In this document: positions 36,187-45,698 of the stretch, in pieces
Numbering within the stretch: position 1 is the first letter of the stretch
How the letters are laid out: every line of letters begins with the position of its first letter
From: Limnohabitans sp. Jir72
Lineage (GTDB): Bacteria; Pseudomonadota; Gammaproteobacteria; Burkholderiales; Burkholderiaceae_C
Direction: 5' to 3'
Assembly (NCBI RefSeq): GCF_003063575.1
Contig: NZ_NESC01000008.1
Span: 62,001 to 126,000, forward strand
Length of the DNA stretch: 64,000 bases
Translations under genes and position numbers: made by a program
Notes under the pieces: generated by a model
The model's database searches: none
Told to the model about the DNA's origin: nothing
Seen by the model: only the letters and a program-made list of their open reading frames with translations

Positions 36187-38085
36187 ATGGGCAGCTTTGC
36201 TGACTTTCACGCACGTTCGATCAACGACCGCGACGCATTCTGGGCCGAGCAGGCCAAACTGGTGGACTGGAAAGTCCAGCCCCAACAAATCTGCGACTAC
36301 AGCAACCCGCCATTTGCGAAATGGTTCGTCGGCGGCCAGACCAATCTGTGCCACAACGCGGTGGACCGCCACCTGGCCGAGCGCGGCGACCAGGCTGCGC
36401 TGATCTTCGTCTCGACCGAAACCGACCAGGAAAAAACTTACACCTTCCGTGATCTGCACGCCGAAGTGCAACGCATGGCCGCCATCTTGCAAGACCTGGG
36501 CGTCGTCAAGGGCGACCGTGTGCTGATTTACATGCCCATGATTGCTGAAGCGGCATTCGCCATGTTGGCCTGTGTGCGCTTGGGGGCCATCCACTCGGTG
36601 GTGTTTGGCGGTTTTGCCTCGCACTCGCTGGCCACCCGCATCGAGGACGCTTCGCCCAAGGTCATCATCAGCGCCGACGCCGGTTCGCGCGGCGGCAAGG
36701 GCGTGCCTTACAAGCCACTGCTGGACGAAGCCATCAAGTTGTCCGCCCACAAGCCTGCCAACGTGATCATGGTGGACCGCCAATTGGCCCCGTTCACGCC
36801 CGTGGCTGGGCGCGACGTGGACTACGCCACCGAGCGCGCCAAGCACATGGACACCGTGGTGCCTTGCGAGTGGGTCGAGTCCACCCACCCCAGCTACACG
36901 CTCTACACCTCGGGCACCACAGGCAAACCCAAGGGCGTGCAGCGCGACACCGGGGGCTACACCGTGGCCTTGGCGGCCAGCATGCCGCACATTTTTGAAG
37001 GAAAGCCCGGCGGTACGTTCTTCTGCACCAGCGACATCGGCTGGGTGGTGGGGCACAGCTACATCATCTATGGCCCGCTGATCGGCGGCATGGCCACCAT
37101 TCTTTACGAAGGTCTGCCGATTCGCCCCGACGGCGGTATCTGGTGGAGCTTGGTCGAGAAGTACAAGGTCAGCGTCATGTTCAGCGCACCCACGGCGATC
37201 CGTGTGCTGAAAAAGCAGGACCCTGCGTTGTTGACCAAATACGACCTGTCCAGCCTGCAAGCCTTGTTCCTGGCCGGTGAGCCTTTGGATGAACCCACCG
37301 CCAAGTGGATTTCCGAGGGCCTGAACGGCAAGCCGATCATCGACAACTACTGGCAGACCGAAACCGGCTGGCCAATCCTGAGCATTTGCAACGGCGTGGA
37401 AAAAGCGCCCAGCAAGTTCGGCTCGCCAGGCAAGGCTATTTACGGCTACAACGTCAAGCTGGTCGACGACCAGACGGGTGAAGAACTGACCGGTGCCAAC
37501 CAGAAGGGGGTGCTCACCATCGAAGGCCCATTGCCGCCCGGCAACCTGCAAACCATCTGGGGCGACGACAAGCGCTTCGTCAGCACCTACTGGAACACCG
37601 TGCCCAACAAGATGGTCTATAGCACCTTCGACTGGGCTGTGCGCGACGAAGACGGTTACTTCTTCATCCTGGGCCGCACCGACGATGTGATCAACGTGGC
37701 CGGTCACCGCTTGGGCACCCGCGAGATCGAAGAAAGCATCTCCAGCCACCCCAATGTGGCAGAAGTGGCGGTGGTCGGCGTTGCAGATCAGCTCAAAGGG
37801 CAGGTGGCCATGGCGTTTGCCATTGCCAAAGATGCATCGGGTTTGACCAACGATGCGGCGCGCAAGGCATTGGAGGCAGAAGTCATGAAAGTGGTGGACT
37901 CGCAGCTGGGTGCTGTGGCCCGTCCGTCGCGCGTATTTTTCGTGTCGGCGTTGCCCAAGACACGCAGCGGCAAACTGCTGCGCCGTGCGATGCAGGCGGT
38001 GGCCGAAGGACGCGATCCTGGCGACCTGACCACCATGGACGACCCCGCCGCCTTGCAGCAGATTGTCGATCTGATCAAAGGCTGA
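36187..38085 (+). CDS. prpE: Propionate-CoA ligase
   Basis: This 632-residue acyl-CoA synthetase activates propionate to propionyl-CoA via an acyl-adenylate. The N-terminus (ARSINDRDAFWAEQAKLVDW, SNPPFAKWFVGGQTNLCHNAVDRHL) is characteristic of PrpE rather than AcsA. The AMP-binding signature is YTSGTTGKPKGV (about residue 240), followed by DNYWQTETGWP and the A8 motif GRTDDVINVAGHRLGTREIE. The acetylatable lysine is in PKTRSGKLLRR. ATG at 36187 follows GAGGAG. No other prp genes are adjacent; a terminator follows. Confidence 0.93.
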   Translation: MGSFADFHARSINDRDAFWAEQAKLVDWKVQPQQICDYSNPPFAKWFVGGQTNLCHNAVDRHLAERGDQAALIFVSTETDQEKTYTFRDLHAEVQRMAAILQDLGVVKGDRVLIYMPMIAEAAFAMLACVRLGAIHSVVFGGFASHSLATRIEDASPKVIISADAGSRGGKGVPYKPLLDEAIKLSAHKPANVIMVDRQLAPFTPVAGRDVDYATERAKHMDTVVPCEWVESTHPSYTLYTSGTTGKPKGVQRDTGGYTVALAASMPHIFEGKPGGTFFCTSDIGWVVGHSYIIYGPLIGGMATILYEGLPIRPDGGIWWSLVEKYKVSVMFSAPTAIRVLKKQDPALLTKYDLSSLQALFLAGEPLDEPTAKWISEGLNGKPIIDNYWQTETGWPILSICNGVEKAPSKFGSPGKAIYGYNVKLVDDQTGEELTGANQKGVLTIEGPLPPGNLQTIWGDDKRFVSTYWNTVPNKMVYSTFDWAVRDEDGYFFILGRTDDVINVAGHRLGTREIEESISSHPNVAEVAVVGVADQLKGQVAMAFAIAKDASGLTNDAARKALEAEVMKVVDSQLGAVARPSRVFFVSALPKTRSGKLLRRAMQAVAEGRDPGDLTTMDDPAALQQIVDLIKG

Positions 38086-38093
38086 TGACCCTG

Positions 38094-38120
38094 GACCTCG
38101 CCGTTGGCGAGGTCTTTTTT
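38094..38120 (+). terminator. Intrinsic terminator after prpE
   Basis: Perfect 9-bp stem GACCTCGCC-GTT-GGCGAGGTC (38094-38114) followed by six T. It isolates prpE from the sucA leader. Confidence 0.93.
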
Positions 38121-38139
38121 CATCGGTACTTCTGGCACC

Positions 38140-38294
38140 TGTAAGTTAGACATCGGACAAGCCATGGCACAATGCGCAAGTTACTCAGGCCCTTCCCATG
38201 CCACAGTCGCATCCGCCAACCGGTCCAGCCGTGTCGCGGAAGGTAAATATCAACCAACTTATGTTTCCCAGAGGGAAACGGAGGTCAGCGAATC
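38140..38294 (+). promoter_or_regulatory. sucA 5' leader, candidate sucA RNA motif
   Basis: About 155 bases lie between the prpE terminator and the sucA ATG. A perfect hairpin GTTTCCC-AGA-GGGAAAC (38263-38279) directly abuts the Shine-Dalgarno GGAGGT (38280-38285). A conserved structured RNA, the sucA motif, is described upstream of sucA in Burkholderiales, and the position here is exactly right. Identity with that motif is inferred from position and the SD-adjacent hairpin, not from an alignment. The left boundary is approximate. Confidence 0.5.
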
Positions 38295-41162
38295 ATGAGC
38301 GAGACTAATTCCGTCTACGCTGCCTACTCAGGCAACACCCACCTTTTCGGAGGCAACGGCCCATACGTCGAAGAGATGTATGAAAACTACCTGGCCAATC
38401 CAGGCAGCGTGCCCGACTCCTGGCGCGAATACTTTGACGCCCTCCAGCATGTTCCCGCAGTCGATGGCTCCAACGCCAAAGACGTGCCGCACCTGCCTGT
38501 CATCAACGCTTTCGCAGAGCGCGCCAAAGCGGGCGGCACCAAGGTCGTCATGGCCAGCGAAAACGTCGAAATGGGCCGCAAGCGCACCGCGGTGCAGCAG
38601 CTGATTGCCGCTTACCGCAACGTCGGTCAGCGCTGGGCCGATCTGGACCCGCTCAAGCGCACTGAGCGCCCCAACATTCCTGACCTCGACCCTGCTTTCT
38701 TCGGTTTCACGGATGCCGACCAGGAAACCGTGTTCGACACCAGCAACACCTTCTTTGGCAAGAACAACATGTCCTTGCGCGAGCTGCTCAATGCACTGCG
38801 CGAGACTTATTGCGGCACCTTGGGTGCCGAGTACATGTACACCACCGAGCAGGCTGAAAAGCGCTGGTGGCAGCAAAAGCTCGAAAGCATCCGCAGCAAG
38901 CCCAATTTCACGGCCGACAAGAAAAAGCAGATCCTCGACCGCTTGACCGCAGCCGAAGGCCTCGAGCGTTATTTGCACACCAAATACGTGGGTCAAAAGC
39001 GTTTCTCGCTCGAAGGTGGCGAAAGCTTCATCGCGGCGATGGACGAGTTGATCCAGGGCGCGGGTGCCCAGGGCGTGCAGGAAGTTGTGATCGGCATGGC
39101 CCACCGTGGTCGCCTGAACGTGCTGGTCAACACCATGGGCAAATTGCCTGCGGATTTGTTTGCCGAGTTTGACCACACCGCCCCTGAAGACCTGCCCGCT
39201 GGTGACGTGAAATACCACCAGGGCTTCAGCTCGGACGTGAACACCGCCGGTGGCCCCGTCCACCTGTCGCTGGCGTTCAACCCTTCACACTTGGAAATCG
39301 TGAATCCTGTGGTCGAAGGCTCGGTGCGTGCCCGCATGGACCGCCGCGACGACCCCCTGGGCAAGCAAGTGCTGCCCGTGCTGGTGCATGGTGACGCCGC
39401 ATTTGGCGGTCAAGGTGTCAACCAGGAAACATTCGCGCTGGCCCAGACCCGTGGTTATTCCACAGGCGGCACCGTCCACATCATCATCAACAACCAGATC
39501 GGTTTCACCACCTCTGATCCACGCGACATGCGCTCCAGCGTGTTCTGCACGGACATCGTCAAGATGGTCGAAGCGCCTGTGCTGCACGTCAACGGTGACG
39601 ACCCCGAGTCCGTCGTGCTGGCCACCCAACTGGCCCTCGAGTACCGCATGACCTTCCGCAAGGACGTGGTGCTGGACGTGGTCTGCTTCCGCAAACTGGG
39701 CCACAACGAGCAGGACACCCCTGCGCTGACCCAGCCGCTGATGTACAAAAAAATCGGCGCTCACCCCGGCACCCGCAAGCTGTTTGCCGACAAGCTGGCC
39801 ACGCAAGGCCTGGGCGAGACCTTGGGTGACGACATGGTCAAGGCCTATCGCGCCGCACTGGACGCAGGCAAGAACACCACCGAGCCTGTGCTGACCAACT
39901 TCAAGACCAAGTTCACGGTGGACTGGGCGCCTTACATGGGCAAGAAGTGGACTGACGCCGGTGACACCTCGATCCCCCTGGCCGACTGGAAGCGTTTGGC
40001 CGAGAAAATCACGACCATCCCCGAGTCGGTCACTCCACACCAGCTGGTCAAGAAGGTCTATGACGACCGCGCCGCCATGGGCCGTGGCGATACGCCTGTG
40101 GATTGGGGCATGGGCGAGCACATGGCTTTCGCATCCTTGGTGGCCAGCGGCTACCCTGTGCGTCTGTCGGGCGAAGACTGCGGCCGTGGCACGTTCACAC
40201 ACCGCCACGCCGTGATCCACGATCAAAAGCGTGAGAAGTGGGACACCGGCACTTATGTCGCCCTGCAAAACGTTTCCGACAAGCAGGCCCCGTTCGTCGT
40301 CATCGATTCGATCCTGTCCGAAGAAGCTGTGCTCGGCTTTGAATACGGCTATGCATCGAATGACCCCAGCACCCTGGTGATCTGGGAAGCCCAGTTCGGC
40401 GATTTCGCCAACGGCGCACAGGTTGTGATCGACCAGTTCATCGCCTCCGGTGAAGTCAAGTGGGGCCGTGTGAACGGTTTGACCTTGATGCTGCCGCACG
40501 GCTACGAAGGCCAGGGCCCCGAGCACAGCTCGGCCCGCGTAGAGCGTTTCATGCAGCTGGCTGCAGACACCAACATGCAGATCGTGCAGCCCACCACGGC
40601 CAGCCAGATCTTCCATGTGCTGCGTCGCCAAATGGTGCGTGACCTGCGCAAGCCGCTGGTCATCTTCACGCCGAAGTCGCTGCTGCGCAACAAAGACGCC
40701 ACATCGCCCGTGTCCGAATTCACCAAAGGCAGTTTCCAGACCGTCATTGGCGAAACCAAGGACATCAAGGCCGACAAGGTCAAGCGCGTGATCGCCTGCT
40801 CGGGCAAGGTGTATTACGACCTGGTCAAGCACCGCGAAGCCAAGGGCGCCGACGACGTGGCCATCATCCGTGTCGAACAGCTCTATCCCTTCCCGCACAA
40901 GGCTTTTGCAGCCGAGATCAAGAAGTACCCCAACGCCACCGACATCGTGTGGTGCCAGGACGAGCCACAGAACCAGGGTGCCTGGTTCTTCATCCAGCAC
41001 AACATCCACGAGAACATGCTCGATGGTCAAAAGCTCGGTTATGCCGGTCGCGCAGCGTCCGCATCACCTGCGGTGGGTTACTCACACCTGCACCAAGACC
41101 AGCAAAAAGCATTGATCGAAGCGGCCTTCTCGAAGCTCAAGGGCTTCGTGCTGACCAAGTGA
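38295..41162 (+). CDS. sucA: 2-oxoglutarate dehydrogenase E1 component
   Basis: SucA is the thiamine-diphosphate decarboxylase of the 2-oxoglutarate dehydrogenase complex in the TCA cycle. The 955-residue protein starts with the E2-binding segment (GNGPYVEEMYENYLANPGSVPDSWREYF) and continues with EQAEKRWWQQKLE, the ThDP region IGMAHRGRLNVLVNTMGK, HGDAAFGGQGVNQETFA and VCFRKLGHNEQDTPA. The transketolase-like pyrimidine domain and the C-terminal domain (WCQDEPQNQGAWFF) follow. Full length. First gene of the sucA-sucB-lpdA operon. Confidence 0.98.
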   Translation: MSETNSVYAAYSGNTHLFGGNGPYVEEMYENYLANPGSVPDSWREYFDALQHVPAVDGSNAKDVPHLPVINAFAERAKAGGTKVVMASENVEMGRKRTAVQQLIAAYRNVGQRWADLDPLKRTERPNIPDLDPAFFGFTDADQETVFDTSNTFFGKNNMSLRELLNALRETYCGTLGAEYMYTTEQAEKRWWQQKLESIRSKPNFTADKKKQILDRLTAAEGLERYLHTKYVGQKRFSLEGGESFIAAMDELIQGAGAQGVQEVVIGMAHRGRLNVLVNTMGKLPADLFAEFDHTAPEDLPAGDVKYHQGFSSDVNTAGGPVHLSLAFNPSHLEIVNPVVEGSVRARMDRRDDPLGKQVLPVLVHGDAAFGGQGVNQETFALAQTRGYSTGGTVHIIINNQIGFTTSDPRDMRSSVFCTDIVKMVEAPVLHVNGDDPESVVLATQLALEYRMTFRKDVVLDVVCFRKLGHNEQDTPALTQPLMYKKIGAHPGTRKLFADKLATQGLGETLGDDMVKAYRAALDAGKNTTEPVLTNFKTKFTVDWAPYMGKKWTDAGDTSIPLADWKRLAEKITTIPESVTPHQLVKKVYDDRAAMGRGDTPVDWGMGEHMAFASLVASGYPVRLSGEDCGRGTFTHRHAVIHDQKREKWDTGTYVALQNVSDKQAPFVVIDSILSEEAVLGFEYGYASNDPSTLVIWEAQFGDFANGAQVVIDQFIASGEVKWGRVNGLTLMLPHGYEGQGPEHSSARVERFMQLAADTNMQIVQPTTASQIFHVLRRQMVRDLRKPLVIFTPKSLLRNKDATSPVSEFTKGSFQTVIGETKDIKADKVKRVIACSGKVYYDLVKHREAKGADDVAIIRVEQLYPFPHKAFAAEIKKYPNATDIVWCQDEPQNQGAWFFIQHNIHENMLDGQKLGYAGRAASASPAVGYSHLHQDQQKALIEAAFSKLKGFVLTK

Positions 41163-41207
41163 TCCACCAGAACAAACTGACGTTCAATCATTGAGAAAGA
41201 ATTCAAA

Positions 41208-42455
41208 ATGGCTATCGTAGAAGTCAAAGTCCCCCAGCTGTCCGAGTCCGTGGCCGAAGCCACCATGCTGCAGTGGAAGAAAAAAGTCGGTGAAGCGGTC
41301 GCTGCTGACGAAATCCTGATCGAAATCGAGACCGACAAGGTCGTGCTAGAAGTCCCCGCACCCGCTGCAGGCGTGATCTCCGAAATCATCGTGGCCGATG
41401 GTGGCACCGTGGCTGCCGAGCAGCTGATCGCCAAGATCGACACCGAAGGCAAGGCCGGTGCTGCAGCTGCTGCGCCCGCCGCCGCAGCCGCTCCTGCTGC
41501 TGCACCAGTGCCTGCAGCTGCTGCCACTGGTGGCAACATGGCCGGTGTGGCCATGCCTGCTGCAGCCAAGCTGATGGCAGACAACAACCTGGCCGCTGGC
41601 TCGGTGGCTGGTTCTGGCAAAGACGGTCGCGTCACCAAAGGTGATGTGTTGTCTGCTGTGGCTGGTGGCGTCAAGTCCACTGCCGCGGTGATCCCCACAG
41701 GCGTGCCCACCAAAACCTTGGCGCAAGTGGCTGCACCTGCCGTGAACCTTGGCGACCGCCCAGAGCAGCGCGTGCCCATGACCCGCCTGCGCGCACGCGT
41801 GGCCGAGCGTTTGTTGCAATCGCAGTCGACCAACGCCATCCTGACCACTTTCAACGAAATCAACATGGCCCCGGTCATGGACATGCGCAAGCGCATGCAA
41901 GACCGTTTCGAGAAGGAACACGGCGTCAAGCTCGGCTTCATGAGCTTCTTCGTCAAGGCTGCGGTGCACGCCTTGAAGAAATTCCCTGTGCTCAACGCTT
42001 CGGTGGACGGCAACGACATCGTCTACCACGGTTACTTCGACATCGGTATCGCTGTGGGTTCGCCACGCGGTTTGGTGGTGCCGATTTTGCGCAATGCTGA
42101 CCAAATGAGCTTTGCCGACATCGAAAAGAAGATCGCTGAATTCGGCCAGAAGGCCAAAGACGGCAAGTTGGGCATCGAAGAGATGACCGGCGGCACGTTC
42201 TCCATCTCGAACGGCGGCACCTTCGGCTCCATGATGTCGACCCCGATCATCAACCCACCACAATCTGCGATTTTGGGTGTGCACGCCACCAAAGATCGCG
42301 CCATGGTTGAAAACGGCCAGGTCGTGGTTCGCCCCATGAACTACTTCGCCATGTCGTACGACCACCGCATCATCGACGGCCGTGAAGCTGTCTTGGGTCT
42401 GGTGGCGATGAAAGAAGCGCTGGAAGATCCAGCTCGCTTGCTGTTCGACATCTAA
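41208..42455 (+). CDS. sucB: Dihydrolipoyl succinyltransferase (E2)
   Basis: SucB is the lipoyl-bearing core of the 2-oxoglutarate dehydrogenase complex. The 415-residue protein has one lipoyl domain with the lipoylated lysine in [11 protein letters not shown] (Lys44), an Ala/Pro-rich linker (about 85-110), and the E3/E1-binding domain ([25 protein letters not shown]). The catalytic domain ends with the active-site histidine in [13 protein letters not shown]. Alanine-rich codon runs in the linker mimic repeats but are normal for the family. It lies 45 bp after sucA. Confidence 0.98.
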   Translation: MAIVEVKVPQLSESVAEATMLQWKKKVGEAVAADEILIEIETDKVVLEVPAPAAGVISEIIVADGGTVAAEQLIAKIDTEGKAGAAAAAPAAAAAPAAAPVPAAAATGGNMAGVAMPAAAKLMADNNLAAGSVAGSGKDGRVTKGDVLSAVAGGVKSTAAVIPTGVPTKTLAQVAAPAVNLGDRPEQRVPMTRLRARVAERLLQSQSTNAILTTFNEINMAPVMDMRKRMQDRFEKEHGVKLGFMSFFVKAAVHALKKFPVLNASVDGNDIVYHGYFDIGIAVGSPRGLVVPILRNADQMSFADIEKKIAEFGQKAKDGKLGIEEMTGGTFSISNGGTFGSMMSTPIINPPQSAILGVHATKDRAMVENGQVVVRPMNYFAMSYDHRIIDGREAVLGLVAMKEALEDPARLLFDI

Positions 42456-42472
42456 ATCTCCTTGTTTTGAAT

Positions 42473-42496
42473 GCCCCCTGCCCAGGGGGCGTTTTT
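42473..42496 (+). terminator. Intrinsic terminator/attenuator between sucB and lpdA
   Basis: Perfect 8-bp stem GCCCCCTG-CC-CAGGGGGC (42473-42490) followed by GTTTTT. It lies inside an operon, 17 bp past sucB and 20 bp before lpdA, so it is likely a partial terminator. Confidence 0.82.
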
Positions 42497-42515
42497 CATC
42501 CATAAGACAAATACC

Positions 42516-43943
42516 ATGAGCAAACAATTCGACGTCGTCGTCATCGGCGGTGGCCCCGGTGGCTACATCGCAGCCATTCGTGCTGCCCAACTCGGTTTCC
42601 AAGTCGCTTGTATCGACGAGTGGAAAAACGCAGCCGGTGGTCCAGCCCCTGGCGGCACATGCACCAACGTGGGTTGCATCCCCTCCAAGGCTTTGCTGCA
42701 GTCCAGCGAACACTTTGACCATGCCAACCACCACTTTGCAGAACACGGCATCAGCGCCACCGGCGTGAAGATGGACGTGGCCAAGATGATTGCGCGCAAG
42801 GACAACGTTGTGAAGCAAAACAACGATGGCATCTTGTACTTGTTCAAGAAAAACAAGGTCACCTTCTTCCACGGTCGCGGCAGCTTTGCTGGCAAGGCCG
42901 AAGGCGGTTACACCATCAACGTGGCTGGCAAGACCGAAGAGGCCATCACCGCCAAGCAAGTCATCATCGCTACAGGCTCCAACGCCCGTGCCTTGCCCGG
43001 CACACCGTTTGACGAAGTCAACGTCTTGTCCAACGACGGCGCTTTGCGCTTGGGTGCTGTGCCCAAGAAGCTGGCCCTGATCGGCTCCGGCGTGATCGGT
43101 TTGGAGATGGGTTCTGTCTGGCGTCGTCTCGGCGCTGACGTGACCATCCTCGAAGGTCTGCCTACATTCCTCGGCGCTGTGGACGAACAAATCGCCAAAG
43201 AAGCCAAGAAGGCGTTTGACAAGCAAGGCTTGAAGATCGAACTCGGCGTGAAAGTCGGCGAGATCGTCAATGGCAAGAAGGGTGTGACCGTCAATTACAC
43301 CAACGCCAAAGGCGAAGCGGTTGTGTTGGATGCTGACAAGCTCATCATCTCCATCGGTCGCGTGGCCAACACGATTGGTTTGAACCCTGAAGCCATTGGC
43401 CTGCAGCTCGACGAGCGCGGCGCCATTGTGGTGGACGGTGATTGCAAAACCAATGTGCCTGGCGTCTGGGCGGTGGGTGATGTGGTGCGTGGCCCGATGC
43501 TCGCGCACAAAGCCGAAGAAGAAGGCGTTGCCGTGGCCGAGCGCATCGCTGGCCAACACGGTCACGTCAACTTCAACACCATTCCTTGGGTCATCTACAC
43601 CAGCCCCGAAATCGCTTGGGTGGGTCGCACAGAGCAGCAGCTCAAGGCCGACGGCGTGGCGTACAAAGCGGGCACATTCCCGTTCCTCGCGAACGGCCGT
43701 GCACGCGCATTGGGTGACACCACCGGCATGGTGAAGTTCTTGGCCGATGCCACGACCGACGAAATCTTGGGTGTGCACATGGTGGGCCCACAGGTGTCGG
43801 AGTTGATTTCTGAAGCTGTGGTGGCCATGGAATTCCGCGCCAGCGCAGAAGACATTGCCCGCATTTGCCATGCTCACCCCAGCTTGAGCGAAGCGACGAA
43901 AGAGGCCGCTTTGGCTGTGGACAAGCGCACCTTGAACTTCTAA
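42516..43943 (+). CDS. lpdA: Dihydrolipoyl dehydrogenase (E3)
   Basis: The E3 subunit reoxidises dihydrolipoamide and reduces NAD. The 475-residue flavoprotein has the FAD-binding [14 protein letters not shown], the redox-active disulfide Cys49-X4-Cys54 in [15 protein letters not shown], the NAD-binding [17 protein letters not shown], the second FAD site ([20 protein letters not shown]) and the C-terminal catalytic His-Glu region ([16 protein letters not shown]). ATG at 42516 starts the protein; the frame is open through the preceding hairpin, but that part is not conserved. Confidence 0.98.
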   Translation: MSKQFDVVVIGGGPGGYIAAIRAAQLGFQVACIDEWKNAAGGPAPGGTCTNVGCIPSKALLQSSEHFDHANHHFAEHGISATGVKMDVAKMIARKDNVVKQNNDGILYLFKKNKVTFFHGRGSFAGKAEGGYTINVAGKTEEAITAKQVIIATGSNARALPGTPFDEVNVLSNDGALRLGAVPKKLALIGSGVIGLEMGSVWRRLGADVTILEGLPTFLGAVDEQIAKEAKKAFDKQGLKIELGVKVGEIVNGKKGVTVNYTNAKGEAVVLDADKLIISIGRVANTIGLNPEAIGLQLDERGAIVVDGDCKTNVPGVWAVGDVVRGPMLAHKAEEEGVAVAERIAGQHGHVNFNTIPWVIYTSPEIAWVGRTEQQLKADGVAYKAGTFPFLANGRARALGDTTGMVKFLADATTDEILGVHMVGPQVSELISEAVVAMEFRASAEDIARICHAHPSLSEATKEAALAVDKRTLNF

Positions 43944-44003
43944 GCCCTTGCGTCGCCGCATGCTGTGTTGGGCGGCGAGTTGGGTTAAAGTTCTGAATCC
44001 CTG

Positions 44004-44034
44004 AAAACCCGGGCTTTGTCCCGGGTTTTGTTTT
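44004..44034 (+). terminator. Intrinsic terminator after lpdA
   Basis: Stem AAAACCCGGG/CCCGGGTTTT (44004-44013 with 44020-44029), then GTTTTG. It closes the sucA-sucB-lpdA operon 23 bp before zapE. Confidence 0.9.
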
Positions 44035-44056
44035 GTAGTCGAAGATCGATCCGCCC

Positions 44057-45154
44057 ATGTCTGTTCGTGCTGTTTACGAAGAAGAACTCCGCAAACGCGG
44101 CTTTCAGAGCGATCCTGCTCAATTGCGCGCCATCGAGGCGCTGGAACAATGCGCCAGCGATTGGGCGGCCTACCGCGCCAAACGTTCCAATGCTTTAAAA
44201 AAGCTGATCAACCGTCCCGAAATCCCGAAGGGGGTTTACATGTTTGGCGGGGTAGGTCGCGGCAAAAGTTTCCTGATGGACTGCTTTTACGAAGCCGTCC
44301 CGATCAAACGCAAAACCCGCTTGCACTTTCACGAGTTCATGCGAGAGGTGCACCGCGAACTGACGGCTATCCAAGGCACGGTCAACCCCTTGGATGTGCT
44401 GGGCAAGAAAATGGCCAAGCGCTATCGCTTGATTTGCTTTGACGAATTTCACGTGGCGGACATCACCGATGCGATGATCCTGCACCGTTTGCTGGTGGCT
44501 CTGTTCGACAATGGCGTGGGCTTTGTGACCACGTCCAACTTCATGCCCGATGGTTTGTACCCGAACGGTTTGCACCGCGACCGCATTCTGCCCGCCATTG
44601 CCTTGCTGAACCAACGGATGAACGTGCTGAACGTGGACAACGGCACCGATTACCGTCGCCGCACACTGGAGATGGTCAAGTTGTACCACTCGCCCTTGGG
44701 AGCGCACGCCGATGCCGAAATGCAAGACGCCTTCAACCGCCTGGCCACCGGCCCGGACGAAGACCCTGTGCTGCACATTGAATCGCGCAAGATCCAGTCG
44801 CGTCGCCGCTCTGGCGATGTGGTTTGGTTCGATTTCATGGCCATTTGTGGTGGTCCACGCTCGCAAAACGATTACCTCGAAATCGCCACCCAGTTCCACA
44901 CGGTCTTGCTGAGCAATGTGCCGCAGATGCCCGTGAGCATGGCGTCCGAGGCGCGCCGTTTTACTTGGCTCATCGATGTGCTGTACGACCGCCGGGTCAA
45001 ACTGATCCTGTCGGCCGCTGTGGGGCCTGAGGCGCTTTACTTGCAAGGACCGATGTCGCACGAGTTCCCTCGCACCATCTCGCGGCTTCACGAGATGCAG
45101 TCCAGTGAATTCCTAGCGCTGGAGCATCGCACTGTGGACACGCAATTGACATGA
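44057..45154 (+). CDS. zapE: Cell division ATPase ZapE (AFG1 family)
   Basis: ZapE is an AFG1-like AAA ATPase that acts on FtsZ at the division site in E. coli. The 365-residue protein carries Walker A GGVGRGKS (residues 64-71), FHEFMREVHREL, Walker B LICFDEFHVADITDAM and the sensor-like VTTSNFMPDGLYPNGLHRDR. All are typical for the family. It follows sucABlpd, as in many Burkholderiales, and overlaps the next small gene by 4 bp (ATGA). Confidence 0.93.
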   Translation: MSVRAVYEEELRKRGFQSDPAQLRAIEALEQCASDWAAYRAKRSNALKKLINRPEIPKGVYMFGGVGRGKSFLMDCFYEAVPIKRKTRLHFHEFMREVHRELTAIQGTVNPLDVLGKKMAKRYRLICFDEFHVADITDAMILHRLLVALFDNGVGFVTTSNFMPDGLYPNGLHRDRILPAIALLNQRMNVLNVDNGTDYRRRTLEMVKLYHSPLGAHADAEMQDAFNRLATGPDEDPVLHIESRKIQSRRRSGDVVWFDFMAICGGPRSQNDYLEIATQFHTVLLSNVPQMPVSMASEARRFTWLIDVLYDRRVKLILSAAVGPEALYLQGPMSHEFPRTISRLHEMQSSEFLALEHRTVDTQLT

Positions 45155-45483
45155 AGAAATTTTTTCTTGTCTTGTGGTGCGCCAGCGCTTGTGCGTTGGC
45201 ACAAACGGCTGCTGACACGTCTGCCGTGATCGCCAAAGAGCGGGAGGACTTGGCGGCGCAGCGCCAGAGGGTGTTGGATGTTTTTGAAGAGCGGTCGCAA
45301 GACTGCTGGCAAAAGTTTGCCGTCAACAATTGCATCATCCAGGCTCGCCGCATCCGCCGTACAGATCTGCAGCCCATTCGCCAAGCTGAACTGGCGCTCA
45401 ATGATCGGGAGCGTCAATGGCGCACGCAGCAACGCGATGAACGCTTGAAAAATAAGCCATCTGAAAGCACAGCTAAGCCATGA
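45151..45483 (+). CDS. Small exported coiled-coil hypothetical protein
   Basis: The 110-residue protein has a short signal peptide (MKKFFLVLWCASACALAQ) and is otherwise a charged helix (KEREDLAAQRQRVLDVFEERSQDCWQKF). A pair of cysteines is spaced Cys-X7-Cys (DCWQKFAVNNC), followed by a basic tail rich in Arg, Gln and Lys. The family is unknown to me. The ATG overlaps the zapE stop, and its own stop overlaps the next gene, so it sits in a tightly coupled chain zapE-45151-DUF465-helicase. Confidence 0.78.
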   Translation: MKKFFLVLWCASACALAQTAADTSAVIAKEREDLAAQRQRVLDVFEERSQDCWQKFAVNNCIIQARRIRRTDLQPIRQAELALNDRERQWRTQQRDERLKNKPSESTAKP

Positions 45484-45698
45484 TGGATGCCCTGTTTGAA
45501 GATTTGCGCTCGCCACAGCGGCGATTGATCGGGCTGCGAATTGAGCACGCCGATCTGGACGCGCTGATCGATCAGGCCAGCGCGTTCGCACAGTCTCTCG
45601 ATGAATTGAGTTTGCGCAGATTGAAAAAGCGCCGCTTGGCTTTGCGTGATCAGATGGTCCACCTGCAAGCCATGCTGGACCCCAAGGAGCCCGCTTGA
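45480..45698 (+). CDS. YdcH/DUF465 family small coiled-coil protein
   Basis: The 72-residue protein is almost entirely helical. It has the DUF465 pattern LIGLRIEHADLDALIDQA...LSLRRLKKRRLALRDQM, in which a His-X-Asp-Leu-Asp segment is followed by a Leu-Lys-Lys-X-Lys/Arg-Leu block. Function is unknown. ATG at 45480 overlaps the preceding stop; its stop overlaps the TTG start of the helicase gene (TTGA). Confidence 0.82.
   Translation: MMDALFEDLRSPQRRLIGLRIEHADLDALIDQASAFAQSLDELSLRRLKKRRLALRDQMVHLQAMLDPKEPA

Noticed and set aside
36160..37749. 529-codon open frame antisense to prpE
   Set aside because: Shadow of prpE with a composition typical of antisense GC-rich frames and no family motifs.
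41461..41525. Runs of GCTGCTGCN in sucB that look like a microsatellite
   Set aside because: They encode the normal Ala/Pro-rich flexible linker between lipoyl and E3-binding domains.
41346..43961. 871-codon open frame on the minus strand across sucB and lpdA
   Set aside because: It is antisense to two unmistakable enzymes and its translation is His/Val/Gly-rich low-complexity text, an effect of GC-rich codon use.
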